In this document: piece by piece, positions 9,801-20,618 of the stretch
Position numbering within the stretch: position 1 is the stretch's first letter
How the letters are laid out: each line of letters begins with the position of its first letter
NCBI RefSeq assembly: GCF_011759385.1
Contig: NZ_JAARLY010000001.1
Location: 310,001 to 374,000, forward strand
Length of the DNA stretch: 64,000 bases
Reading direction: 5' to 3'
Origin: Oleiagrimonas sp. C23AA
Lineage (GTDB): Bacteria > Pseudomonadota > Gammaproteobacteria > Xanthomonadales > Rhodanobacteraceae
Position numbers and translations under genes: made by a program
The notes under the pieces: generated by a model
The model's input: the letters and a program-made list of their open reading frames with translations, nothing else
Told to the model about the DNA's origin: nothing
Database searches by the model: none

Positions 9801-10612
9801 CGGCACTGCATGATCGTCGTTACGTGCAGGCCGCCGAGAGGGTGTTGTCCGCCACGTCCTGCCCTCCCGGCGCCGTGCTTCTGGAGGTGCTTGAGTCGCC
9901 ACTCAGCATGGATGAGGGGCGTGGCGATGTTTTCGGTGATGCCCATGAGCGTGAGGGATTGCTGGCACTGAAAGCGCTGGGCCCCCGGCTGGTGGAGGAC
10001 GACCTGGGTTCGGGCTACAGCTCGCTGATCCGCTTGCGCCAATGGCCGTTCGACCGGGTCAAGATCGATCAGGCGATCGTTCGCCAGGTTCGTGAGGAAC
10101 CCTTGCAGACATTGCGCTTTATCAGGCAACTGGTGCGGCTGGGGCATGAGTTGGACATGGAGGTCACCTTGGAGGGGCTGGAGAGTGCGGGGCTGGTGGA
10201 GGCGGCGCTGATTCTGGATGCGGATACCGGTCAGGGTTTCGCGCTGGCCCGGCCAATGCCGGAAGAACAGCTTGACCACTGGTTGCCCAACTTTCGAGTT
10301 CCATGGCATACGCAGAGGCCGGTGACCGCGATGGGCGCGCTTGCCTCGGCCGTGGTCTGGGAGGAGCGCCTGGTGGCACTGGCCTCTGAATCGGATCTGT
10401 GGGGGCGCTTTGCCGCCTCCTCATGTGGTGTCAGCGCATATCTGCGCCATCATCCGAGCATGGATGACGCGTTCCTGCACGCCCATGACGAACTGCATGC
10501 CCGTGCTGCCCATGGCCCAATGCACCCCGACTTCCGGCGCGCGCGCGACACATTCATGGAGCATCTGGTCGCGCAGGTAATGGCCGAAGAGCACACCCCC
10601 TGTGCCGACTGA
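6860..10612 (+). CDS. Multi-domain c-di-GMP enzyme: GAF-GAF-GGDEF-globin-like-GAF-EAL
   Basis: A 1250-residue soluble signalling protein that should make and/or degrade cyclic di-GMP. GTG start with GGGAGAAG just upstream. Two N-terminal sensory regions (about 1-190 and 195-365) resemble GAF domains. A GGDEF domain (about 370-530) carries DPLTGLPNRRALE and GGDEF at 453-457; no RxxD inhibitory site precedes it. An alpha-helical block (about 560-670) resembles the globin-coupled sensor fold but has Met-Phe where the proximal His would be. A third GAF-like region follows (about 710-875), then an EAL domain with ELEALARL (from 918), DIAVNLPA, EDDLGSGYSS, FDRVKID and TLEGLE, all consistent with active phosphodiesterase chemistry. 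A last helical domain of ~100 residues is unassigned. Both enzymatic domains look intact; ligands are unknown. Confidence 0.85.
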   Translation: MDRGISSVNSAHRERFYRSVAETLALLHAARGRDRRQALGEVADALASTLQVPLVWIGWIDAASLAVEVMAAAGSAKGYAETLHLSLREGSPDVSSPLAQALRDARVQLVSVDSPIFAPWQASARHYGLVSSIVAVSATNEGGHISLAVYADDHSWTQSPDLADWAQRLVSEMARFWDHQALLERDLRLGRYREAQRRIQRALLRQPDPDAVFHTLAEQLVKVAGAAAVGVFVAEEGRETLVRRALAGPMAEAMAGLPEPGKTSTDAVPYMPTQAFMSGQAVVRVRPGSRDDVSETWKHSALNTMGALGCWPFSGGTNGEPAGVFAVATYEADAFDGEMHHLFDELAEAAGLALERHRQHHALAQERERQTQFALHDPLTGLPNRRALEIHLDTALAEVTARGHALAVGLLDLDDFKPINDTYGHAVGDRVLIGIAKRLQAALPAQGYAARLGGDEFVLVFELVHGELDLDVWLAPIWKALHRTISIDDKSFELSASLGIALYPDHASGSGDQLLRFADQAMYRVKADKQHRSQWWSLPHAGASVPDPENVSEPVTTPHGAHAAAALMPWTACFEALVPTLVGDLVSWLEEHAGAQRVLKVLPDEDLQRLKALFARRVRQLLAARVNLRQQRRQAFILGCMFAASGVEEVTLLEAAEYLRDLVASAFGAATHRDRRPVGIVLQRLAMERQWQIEGMRQLQRTRMRLLSQVSALAWSASSYLELIRGVVDVLIRDPEACACTVGRPDEAGCLVYEAVGGDVFKAYLRAVAAGQAAPISVRESLAGGSGPSGRAWRSASIQRTGHYASDAAASPWRDVALSLGVRSNVAVPLFRSPGKPEALLTLYSSFPGGFCSDDQQAFLEQVKTVLDLALARLSPRRHEAQLLPFVVRDRWRRLLPTPALQMHYQPLVCLRRGQVIELEALARLRDENGQWLLPGRFLHAFSEDDLLLLFERALQQATACRQRQFAAGRELDIAVNLPASALHDRRYVQAAERVLSATSCPPGAVLLEVLESPLSMDEGRGDVFGDAHEREGLLALKALGPRLVEDDLGSGYSSLIRLRQWPFDRVKIDQAIVRQVREEPLQTLRFIRQLVRLGHELDMEVTLEGLESAGLVEAALILDADTGQGFALARPMPEEQLDHWLPNFRVPWHTQRPVTAMGALASAVVWEERLVALASESDLWGRFAASSCGVSAYLRHHPSMDDAFLHAHDELHARAAHGPMHPDFRRARDTFMEHLVAQVMAEEHTPCAD

Positions 10613-10671
10613 GGCATCGCGTCAACGGCCATACAAGGGGGCAATACACAGCCACGCAGGAGTGTGGCGGC

Positions 10672-11943
10672 TCAGGTCAGGGCGACCCACAGCAGTGACA
10701 GTGCCAGCGTGGCCGCCAGCCACAGCGCGGCCGGAAGCATGCTGCGCTGCCGCGACAACACCATGGCGTAGCAGGCCTTGAGCAGGTTGTTGCTGCCGGC
10801 CGCCAGCACTATGGCACCGGCAATCATGGGGGTGCTGGCCCGCCCTGGGCTTCCCAGCAGCGACAGCACGAAGGGATCGATATCGGTAAACCCCACCACG
10901 ATGCTGAGCACACGCAGGCCGGCGTTGCCGAAGTGCGCCGTCACATAGTGCGTAATGGCGGCAAAAAGCACGAACAGGGCGGCGAACACGAACGCCACCG
11001 AAAGCTCCAGCGGGTGGCGGGATACGGCGGGAGGGGCGCTGGTTGCATGCTGCCTTGTACGGCGCCACAGCAGGCCCGATACCCCAGCGGTCATCACAAT
11101 CAGCAGCGCAAATGGCAGCAGTACCCGGCGTGCCAGCACCCACGAGCCGAGCATCAGCACAATGCCCCACAGCCGGACGTACATTACCGCGCTGGCGATG
11201 AGCACGGCTGACGGCGCCTGGGCCGCAGCCACGGCATCGTTGCGGGCCTGGCGTGCCAGCACAACGGTGGTCGCCGTACTTGAATAAACGCCTCCCAGCA
11301 CGCCGGTCAGCAACATGCCGGCACGTGGAAACAGGTAGCGTCGAGCAAGATAGCCGGCGTAGGAGATACCGCAGACCACGACCACGGCCAGCCATACGCT
11401 CGAGAAGCTCAGTCCCGGCAGGCCGGGTAGCGGCTCCCTGGGCAGCAGTGGCAAAACCACACCGGCCAGCAGCAGGAACTTGGCGAAGGTAGCGCCTTCG
11501 GCGACCGGCATGGCATCAGAGAAGCGCCGGATGCGTGGCATCTCGGCCATGGCCAGTATCGGCCCCATGGTCAGCACCGCGACCAGCCACACCGGCTGAG
11601 TCAGCACCAGCGGTCCCATCAAGTAGGTGATCAGGGCCACGCACAGCGGCATAGCCGTACCGGCCTGGGCATTGCGGCTTCGGCTTGGTGGGTAGGCGGC
11701 CAGCCCCAGCCATAGCGCGGCGGACAGAAGACCCGCTCCATACAATAGGTGCGCGGGTCCATTGTCCAGTTGCCACAGCACAAAGCCGATAAGGCCCAGC
11801 AGTGAGAGCGTGCGGGTGGTGCCAAAACCCAGTGGCTGATCCTGCGCGCGTCGATAGCCATGCAGCTCAAGTCCCAGCACGAAACTCAGGACCAGGGTGA
11901 CCACGCAGGGCACGAGAAGGCCGGGCAGGGCAGTGGGTGTCAA
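10672..11943 (-). CDS. MgtC/SapB-type integral membrane protein with DUF4010
   Basis: A very hydrophobic protein of about 423 residues with roughly a dozen membrane segments. It has the N-terminal MgtC-like LVLSFVLGLELHGYRR segment followed by FGTTRTLSLLGLIGF, and then the DUF4010 region with GGVYSSTATTVVLARQA and a glycine-rich C-terminal FTDIDPF segment. The frame stays open back into tRNA-Val, but a terminator lies in between, so a TTG start at 11943 preceded by GGAG about 7 bases away is more likely; this start is uncertain. The function is unproven in the family; MgtC proteins modulate magnesium or acid stress in pathogens. It converges with the GGDEF-EAL gene (59-base gap). Confidence 0.78.
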   Translation of the reverse strand: MTPTALPGLLVPCVVTLVLSFVLGLELHGYRRAQDQPLGFGTTRTLSLLGLIGFVLWQLDNGPAHLLYGAGLLSAALWLGLAAYPPSRSRNAQAGTAMPLCVALITYLMGPLVLTQPVWLVAVLTMGPILAMAEMPRIRRFSDAMPVAEGATFAKFLLLAGVVLPLLPREPLPGLPGLSFSSVWLAVVVVCGISYAGYLARRYLFPRAGMLLTGVLGGVYSSTATTVVLARQARNDAVAAAQAPSAVLIASAVMYVRLWGIVLMLGSWVLARRVLLPFALLIVMTAGVSGLLWRRTRQHATSAPPAVSRHPLELSVAFVFAALFVLFAAITHYVTAHFGNAGLRVLSIVVGFTDIDPFVLSLLGSPGRASTPMIAGAIVLAAGSNNLLKACYAMVLSRQRSMLPAALWLAATLALSLLWVALT

Positions 11944-12064
11944 GCGATGGCTCCAGTCAGAGCGATGCGCGCCATGCGTATCGTACGCCTTCCAGTCTCG
12001 GCCGGCACTGTTCGCGCTGTCTTGCGCCAGCGCAAATGCAGGGTGGATACGTGCACTGGAAACG

Positions 12065-12093
12065 AAAAAAGCCCGGCAATGCCGGGCTTTTTT
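12065..12093 (-). terminator. Intrinsic terminator after tRNA-Val
   Basis: A perfect 7-bp GCCCGGC/GCCGGGC stem with a 3-base loop, flanked by A6 on one side and T6 on the other, so it can work in both directions. It lies directly downstream of tRNA-Val on the minus strand and separates it from the DUF4010 gene. Confidence 0.9.
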
Positions 12094-12102
12094 CTTGAAT
12101 CT

Positions 12103-12177
12103 TGGTGGGCGGTACAAGGATCGAACTTGTGACCCCTGCCGTGTGAAGGCAGTGCTCTACCGCTGAGCTAACCGCCC
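12103..12177 (-). tRNA. tRNA-Val (anticodon CAC)
   Basis: The reverse strand folds as a canonical tRNA: acceptor GGGCGGT pairing with ACCGCCC, D arm with TAGCTCAGCGGTAGAGC, anticodon stem CTGCC/GGCAG with loop TTCACAC (anticodon CAC, decoding GUG), T loop TTCGATC, and an encoded CCA end. It is a single-copy isolated gene followed by a strong terminator. No integrase or direct repeat is seen beside it. Confidence 0.95.
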
Positions 12178-12290
12178 CAAGAGAGCGCGCTATGGTAGGG
12201 ATGGATTGTCGATCCGTCAACACTTTTTTGCTTGAATGGCTGCTGCGCGCCACGATGTCGCCTGACTCGAGTGTGGGTGCAAGCGAGAGT

Positions 12291-12299
12291 TGCTAGAAT
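12291..12299 (+). promoter_or_regulatory. Probable extended -10 promoter for the lipid A N-terminal-domain gene
   Basis: TGCTAGAAT is an extended -10 element (TG-N-TAGAAT) 34 bases before the ATG at 12333. No good -35 box is visible, which is tolerated with an extended -10. The assignment rests on sequence pattern only. Confidence 0.45.
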
Positions 12300-12332
12300 C
12301 GCGCGTTATTTTTCGTTAGCCGACTTGAGCCC

Positions 12333-12688
12333 ATGGACTTTCTGCACCACGAATGGCAGCACATCATCAATGCGCTGCGTACCTTCGAGATTACGCCATG
12401 GAAAGCCATCGGCTTTCTTGGCATGGCCCTGTTCACCAGCCGTTGGTTCGTGCAGCTCTATTACACCCGCAAGCACAAGCGGGTGGTCATGCCGCTGGCG
12501 TTCTGGTGGCTGTCGGTGTGCGGCAGCATGATGCTTCTGTCTTATTTCACGTTCGGCAAGAATGACTCGGTCGGCATCATGTCGAACGTGTTTCCCGCCT
12601 TTGTGTCGGTCTATAACCTGATCGTGTTCTACCGCAGCGAGCGCGAACGCAAGATGGTCACCGGTCATCCGCGCAACGACGACAACAC

Positions 12689-12704
<16 letters not shown>
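12333..12704 (+). CDS. Small membrane protein with lipid-A-disaccharide synthase N-terminal domain
   Basis: A 123-residue protein matching the LABN domain, a small membrane module found at the N-terminus of some LpxB proteins or as a stand-alone protein near sugar-lipid modification genes. The features seen are [18 protein letters not shown] at about 29-46, a second helix [20 protein letters not shown] and a third, [15 protein letters not shown], followed by a charged tail. Here it stands alone, with no glycosyltransferase partner nearby, so its exact role is unknown. Its 3' end overlaps the convergent metH C-terminal gene by 16 bases. Confidence 0.8.
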
Positions 12705-15373
<2,669 letters not shown>

Positions 15374-15429
15374 GCAAGATTCCATGCGTTGAACGGACTG
15401 CGCGACGGCAGCGTGTAGCGATAGGGCAA

Positions 15430-15471
15430 GGGGTTTACCCCCTCCCGGCCTCCCCCTGTAAACAGGAGGAG
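15430..15471 (-). other. Two tandem RNA hairpins in the gap between the metH halves
   Basis: A GGGG-TTTA-CCCC stem (15430-15441) and a 9-bp stem CTCCCCCTG/CAGGAGGAG with a TAAA loop (15450-15471) lie side by side in the 160-base spacer. The first lies about 60 bases before the start of the C-terminal subunit. There is no U-tract, so neither is a classic terminator. They could stabilise or process the message or tune subunit ratio. It does not look like a cobalamin riboswitch. Confidence 0.4.
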
Positions 15472-15532
15472 GAGATGTCGCGCGTGCGCGGCGCGGTCGC
15501 GTGCTTGCCGTCGCGCCAAAGGGGCCATGGCC

Positions 15533-16621
<1,089 letters not shown>

Positions 16622-16652
16622 GGGAGAAGTCCGTCGGCGATAAAGGAAGGCG

Positions 16653-17579
16653 TTACTGCGGCTTTTGCGCCAGCAGGCACAACACTTCGAAATAGGGCGG
16701 CTTGCGCTCGCGCGAGATGCGCCCGCACTGCACCACGTGAAGGCCGGCCTGCGTGGCCAGCCCGGACAGTTCGTCCTCGGTGAAGCCCAGGTTGGTGTGA
16801 TCGAACGGCTCGATGGCGGTGCGGTGGTCGTGTCGGGCCAGGGTCACGGCCAGCAGCCGCCCGCCCGGGCGCAGCACGCGCGCGGCCTCGGCCACGGCGT
16901 CGGCCGGGCGTTCGGCATAGGTGAGGGCGTGCAGCATCAGCACCAGATCGAAATCGCGTTTCAGATCCAGCGCATGCATGTCGCCCTGGTGCACCTGGAC
17001 ATTGGCAAATGGCTTCAAGCGCCGGCGTGCTGCCGTGGTGACGCGTTCGCTGGCGTCGATGCAGGTGATCGAGTGCGCATGCGGTGCCAGCAGTTCGGCG
17101 GTGACGCCATCACCCGAGGCGATATCCAGCACATCGCCGGTAGCCAGCAACTGCAGCAGCGCGCGGGCCAGGGTTTCCCAGGTGCGGCCCGGCGAGTAAT
17201 GGCGCTCCATGTCGCCGGCCACGGTATCGGCCCAGCCTTGTTCGCTGGCGCGCTGGGCCAGCACCGCCGGCAGGCGCTCTTCGTCGGCGCGCAGCAGGGC
17301 GTCGTCGATGCTGGTGCGCAGCGCGACCAGCAGGGCGTTCTGGCTGGGGTCGAACTCGGCGTTGGCGCGATAATAGGCCGACACGCCGGCGCGGCGGTCA
17401 CGCACCAGTCCGGCCTCCTTGAGCTTGGCCAGATGTGTGGACACGCGCGGCTGGGCCAGTTGCAGTACGCTGGCAAGTTCGGCCACGGTCAGTTCCTCGC
17501 GCTCAAGCAGCGCCAGCAGGCGAACCCGGGTCGGGTCGGCCAGCAGGCGCAGCAGCGCGGAGGCGGCAGACAGGTCCAT
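16653..17579 (-). CDS. ArsR-family regulator fused to a SAM-dependent methyltransferase domain (SahR-like)
   Basis: About 308 residues with two parts. The first ~95 form an ArsR winged helix ([52 protein letters not shown]) without the metal-binding Cys motif of ArsR/SmtB sensors. The second half is a class I methyltransferase ([20 protein letters not shown], then [19 protein letters not shown]). Fusions of this type upstream of metH are known in proteobacteria and are thought to sense S-adenosylhomocysteine or SAM and control methionine-cycle genes. ATG 17579 is preferred: AAAGGA lies 5 bases before it, while ATG 17585 overlaps that site. A candidate operator lies just upstream. Confidence 0.85.
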   Translation of the reverse strand: MDLSAASALLRLLADPTRVRLLALLEREELTVAELASVLQLAQPRVSTHLAKLKEAGLVRDRRAGVSAYYRANAEFDPSQNALLVALRTSIDDALLRADEERLPAVLAQRASEQGWADTVAGDMERHYSPGRTWETLARALLQLLATGDVLDIASGDGVTAELLAPHAHSITCIDASERVTTAARRRLKPFANVQVHQGDMHALDLKRDFDLVLMLHALTYAERPADAVAEAARVLRPGGRLLAVTLARHDHRTAIEPFDHTNLGFTEDELSGLATQAGLHVVQCGRISRERKPPYFEVLCLLAQKPQ

Positions 17580-17590
17580 TCGCATCCTTT

Positions 17591-17608
17591 TATCGCGATG
17601 TAGAGATA
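17591..17608. promoter_or_regulatory. Candidate autoregulatory operator for the ArsR-methyltransferase/metH operon
   Basis: An 18-base imperfect palindrome, TATCGCGATGTAGAGATA, in which 6 of 9 base pairs are symmetric with TATC/GATA ends. It sits directly before the ribosome-binding site of the regulator gene, where an ArsR dimer would block transcription. Binding is inferred from position and symmetry. Confidence 0.45.
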
Positions 17609-17662
17609 TGAAAGGCTAGGCCGCGCGCGAAGCCCCGTCAAGCGACGTTTTGCCGACATGCA

Positions 17663-17760
17663 TGGGCAGATGATCAAACGCGCGTTAGAATGGGCGGCTC
17701 CGACGCATACGTCGGATTCCAATAACGACTACCTGTACCTCGCCGCATGCCTTGCGGCGT
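17663..17760 (+). promoter_or_regulatory. Promoter and structured leader of the acyl-CoA dehydrogenase gene
   Basis: A TAGAAT -10 box at 17686-17691 is preceded, with a 17-base spacer, by TGGGCA. Transcription would begin near 17698, exactly where a CCGACG-CATA-CGTCGG hairpin starts (17700-17715). A second hairpin, CGCCGCA-TGCCT-TGCGGCG (17741-17759), ends 2 bases before the GGAGGA ribosome-binding site. The leader could influence mRNA stability or translation. Confidence 0.5.
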
Positions 17761-17771
17761 CGGAGGACCCT

Positions 17772-18935
17772 ATGGATTTCCGTTTTACCGACGACCAGCT
17801 TTCGATCCAGTCCATTGCGCGTGATTTCGCGCAAAAGCGCATTGCGCCGGTGGCCGCGAAATTCGATCAGTCCGGCGAATTCCCGCTGGAGAATATCCAG
17901 GAAATGGGTCAGATGGGCCTGATGGGCATCGAAGTGCCGGCCGAGTACGGCGGCGCCGGCATGGACCCGGTGTCCTACGCGCTGGCCATGATCGAGGTGG
18001 CCGCGGCCGATGCCGCGCATTCGACCATCATGTCGGTGAACAACTCGCTGTTCTGCAACGGCATCCTGACGCACGGCAGCGAAGAGCAGAAGCATACCTA
18101 TGTGAAGGCCATTGCCTCGGGCGAGGCCATTGGCGCCTACGCGCTGACCGAGCCGCAGTCTGGTTCGGATGCGTCCAACATGCACACGCGTGCGGTCAAG
18201 AGCGCCGATGGCAGCCATTATGTGATCAACGGCAAGAAGAGCTGGATCACCTCCGGTCCGGTGGCCCGCTACATCGTGCTGTTTGCCATCACCAAGCCGG
18301 GCATCGGCGCCCGCGGTGTCAGCGCCTTCATCATCGATACCGAGGCCGAAGGCTTCCATCGCGGCAAGACCGAACCGAAGCTGGGCATTCGCGCCTCGGC
18401 CACCTGCGAGATCGAATTTACCGACTACAAGTGCCCGACCGCCAACCTGCTCGGCAACGAGGGCGAGGGCTTCAAGATTGCCATGGGTGTGCTCGATGCC
18501 GGTCGCATCGGCATTGCCTCGCAGGCGGTGGGTATTGCCCGTGCCGCCTATGACGCCACGCTGGAATGGGTACGTGAGCGCAAGGCCTTTGGGCAGCCGA
18601 TCGGCTCGTTCCAGATGACCCAGGCCAAGATTGCCGACATGAAGTGCAAGCTGGACGCGGCCACCTTGCTCACGCTGCGTGCCGCCTGGACCAAGGGTGA
18701 GGCGGCGAAGAATGGCGGGCGCTTTGGCGCCGAGGCGTCGATGGCCAAGCTGGTGGCCTCCGAAGCGGCGATGTGGATTACGCACCAGGCGGTGCAGATC
18801 CACGGCGGCATGGGTTACTCCAAGGAAATGCCGCTGGAGCGCTATTTCCGCGATGCCAAGATCACCGAAATCTACGAGGGCACCAGCGAAATCCAGCGCA
18901 TGGTCATCGCCCGCGGTGAAACCGGTCTGCGCTGA
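17772..18935 (+). CDS. Acyl-CoA dehydrogenase (short/branched-chain type)
   Basis: A 387-residue FAD flavoenzyme that introduces the alpha-beta double bond in acyl-CoA, passing electrons to ETF. ATG 17772 is set by GGAGGA 5 bases upstream and by family length. Typical segments are GEAIGAYALTEPQSGSDAS (FAD/substrate contacts), KKSWITSG and QIHGGMGYSKEMPLERYFRD near the end. The catalytic base is the Glu in IYEGTSEIQR, the position used by short- and medium-chain dehydrogenases. The substrate chain cannot be read with certainty; butyryl-CoA or 2-methyl-branched acyl-CoA is likely. It stands alone between a structured leader and a strong terminator. Confidence 0.92.
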   Translation: MDFRFTDDQLSIQSIARDFAQKRIAPVAAKFDQSGEFPLENIQEMGQMGLMGIEVPAEYGGAGMDPVSYALAMIEVAAADAAHSTIMSVNNSLFCNGILTHGSEEQKHTYVKAIASGEAIGAYALTEPQSGSDASNMHTRAVKSADGSHYVINGKKSWITSGPVARYIVLFAITKPGIGARGVSAFIIDTEAEGFHRGKTEPKLGIRASATCEIEFTDYKCPTANLLGNEGEGFKIAMGVLDAGRIGIASQAVGIARAAYDATLEWVRERKAFGQPIGSFQMTQAKIADMKCKLDAATLLTLRAAWTKGEAAKNGGRFGAEASMAKLVASEAAMWITHQAVQIHGGMGYSKEMPLERYFRDAKITEIYEGTSEIQRMVIARGETGLR

Positions 18936-18963
18936 CGTTGTACGGCTCCATATAAGTGCACGC

Positions 18964-18993
18964 AAAACGGCGAGCCTTCGGGCTCGCCGTTTT
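18964..18993 (+). terminator. Intrinsic terminator after the acyl-CoA dehydrogenase
   Basis: A perfect 13-bp stem (AAAACGGCGAGCC and its complement) capped by a TTCG tetraloop, with A4 and T4 flanks. It lies between convergent genes and can serve both. Confidence 0.92.
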
Positions 18994-19020
18994 GGTATCG
19001 GCCGCGCGCAAAAAAGGGCG

Positions 19021-19530
19021 TTAGCGCGCCAGCGCCGCCGCCACCTGATCGCATCCGGCGTCGAAGTGGCTGGCCCATTTGTCCGGGCTTTTCAGCGGCC
19101 GGATGCAGGTCAGCTGCACAGCGTGGCCGGCGCGCAGGTAGTAGCGCTCGCGATAGATCTGCTCGACGCCGTTTTCGGTGGCTTGATAAACCAGCAGGTG
19201 GCGTTGCTTGCCACTGGCGCTGCGCTTGAAACCGGGCAGGGCCTGGGCGTGTTCGTGGGCGCTGGCGATGAAGTTCTGAAAGGCCGCGCGGTTGGGCGCG
19301 GCTTCGGCCTGCACGGTAATGCGCGGCAGCGTTTTCTGGCTGGCGCCGGACGGATCGGGTATCTGGAAGGCCATCATTTCTTCCTCGCCGTGGCTTTGCA
19401 GGATCAGCGTCCAGTCATCGGGCGTGGAAAAGTGCACTTGGTTGTCGACCATCGACCAGTCGTGCGCCAGCGTCAGCGGGCTGACCAGCATCAGGGCAAC
19501 AACGGCGGCGAGCTTAGCGCTACGAGGCAT
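19021..19530 (-). CDS. Secreted protein of unknown function
   Basis: A 169-residue protein with a clear signal peptide (basic start, hydrophobic AAVVALMLVSPLTLA, cleavage near Ala-His-Asp), so probably periplasmic. The mature part is a mixed alpha/beta domain with two Cys residues near the C-terminus and no catalytic motif I recognise. ATG 19530 is chosen; a TTG two codons earlier is less likely. The start overlaps the end of the ACMSD-like gene by 11 bases, so the two are translationally coupled. The overlap is the only clue to function. Confidence 0.7.
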   Translation of the reverse strand: MPRSAKLAAVVALMLVSPLTLAHDWSMVDNQVHFSTPDDWTLILQSHGEEEMMAFQIPDPSGASQKTLPRITVQAEAAPNRAAFQNFIASAHEHAQALPGFKRSASGKQRHLLVYQATENGVEQIYRERYYLRAGHAVQLTCIRPLKSPDKWASHFDAGCDQVAAALAR

Positions 19531-20554
19531 CGGCAAGATTCCGGGAAGAGACGAAGCGGGAAGGATCCAGGCCCAGCCACTCGAGCGCCGTCCCGCTGAA
19601 AAGGCGCTCGCGGCCGCGTTGATTCAGATCGAGCGCCTCGATGCCCTGGCCGGGGTTCTGTTCGCCCAGCGGGAACGGATAATCCGTGCCCAGCATGACG
19701 CGATCTTCCCCCACGGCTTCGATCAGCCATCGCAACGCCCGATTATCGTGCACGCACGAATCGAAATACAGCCGTTGCAGATACTCGCGTGGATCGCGGT
19801 CGTTGTCGACTGCCACCAGGTCCGGCCGCATGGCAAAGCCGTGCGCAATGCGCCCCAGCGTGAACACGAAGCTGCCGCCACCGTGGGCCAGCATCACGCG
19901 CAAGCCGGGCAGGCGCTCCAACACGCCGCCAAAAATCAGGCTGCAGGCGGCGCGTGCTTGTTCGGCCGGCATGCCGACCAGCCACGGCAGCCAGTACTTG
20001 GGCATGGTCTCGCGGCCCATCATGTCCCATGGATGCACCAGTACCGCGGCGCCCAGTTCGGCGGCGGCCTGGAAAAACTCGAACAATTCCGGCGCGTCCA
20101 GGTTCCAGTCGTTGCAGTGCGAGCCGATCTGCACGCCGGAAAGTCCCAGCTCGCCGATGCAGCGTTGCAGCTCACGTATGGCCAGCGTCGGCGCTTGCAG
20201 CGGCACGGTGCCCAATCCGGCGTAATGATCGGGGTAATCGGCGCACACCTGAGCCATGTCGTCATTGAGAAAACGATGCAGTTCCAGTGCCTGTTCGCCG
20301 CGCGCCCAGTAGGAAAACAGCACCGGCACGGTGGACACCACCTGCACGTCGACACCGTGCTTGGCGTAGGCGGCGATGCGCAGTGCCGGATCGAAGGCGC
20401 TGTGCCACACTTCGCGGAAGAACTGGCCGTTCTTGTAGATCAGGTGGCGGCCATCGCGATGATGCATGACCGGAAAGCGCGGCTCATCGAAGCGGCGGGC
20501 CAGGTCCGGCCAGTCCCTCGGCAACAGGTGCGCGTGGGTGTCGATCTTGAGCAT
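19520..20554 (-). CDS. 2-amino-3-carboxymuconate-6-semialdehyde decarboxylase (ACMSD)-like amidohydrolase
   Basis: A 344-residue metal-dependent decarboxylase of the amidohydrolase superfamily. In the kynurenine/2-nitrobenzoate pathways ACMSD decarboxylates aminocarboxymuconate semialdehyde. The zinc site is visible: KIDTHAHLLP at the start, VHPWDMMG (His), LAHGGGSF (His) and GTDYPFPLG (Asp). The Arg-containing DPALRIAAYAKHGVDVQV segment is also typical. The frame is open 17 codons upstream, but starting at MLKIDTHAH fits the family; no strong ribosome-binding site supports either. No other kynurenine gene lies nearby, so the pathway role is inferred from homology only. Confidence 0.83.
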   Translation of the reverse strand: MLKIDTHAHLLPRDWPDLARRFDEPRFPVMHHRDGRHLIYKNGQFFREVWHSAFDPALRIAAYAKHGVDVQVVSTVPVLFSYWARGEQALELHRFLNDDMAQVCADYPDHYAGLGTVPLQAPTLAIRELQRCIGELGLSGVQIGSHCNDWNLDAPELFEFFQAAAELGAAVLVHPWDMMGRETMPKYWLPWLVGMPAEQARAACSLIFGGVLERLPGLRVMLAHGGGSFVFTLGRIAHGFAMRPDLVAVDNDRDPREYLQRLYFDSCVHDNRALRWLIEAVGEDRVMLGTDYPFPLGEQNPGQGIEALDLNQRGRERLFSGTALEWLGLDPSRFVSSRNLADAS

Positions 20555-20618
20555 GCCATCGAGTGTAGGGGCAAGGACGCGCCGACTCATGGCGCAGCGC
20601 CGCAATTAAAGGGGCGTG

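Noticed and set aside
12103-12177. tRNA-Val as a mobile-element attachment site
   Set aside because: No integrase, direct repeat or change in coding character is visible next to it; the same holds for tRNA-Arg at 46395.
15430-15471. Cobalamin riboswitch before the MetH B12 subunit
   Set aside because: The region is too short and lacks the conserved B12-box sequence; only simple hairpins are present.
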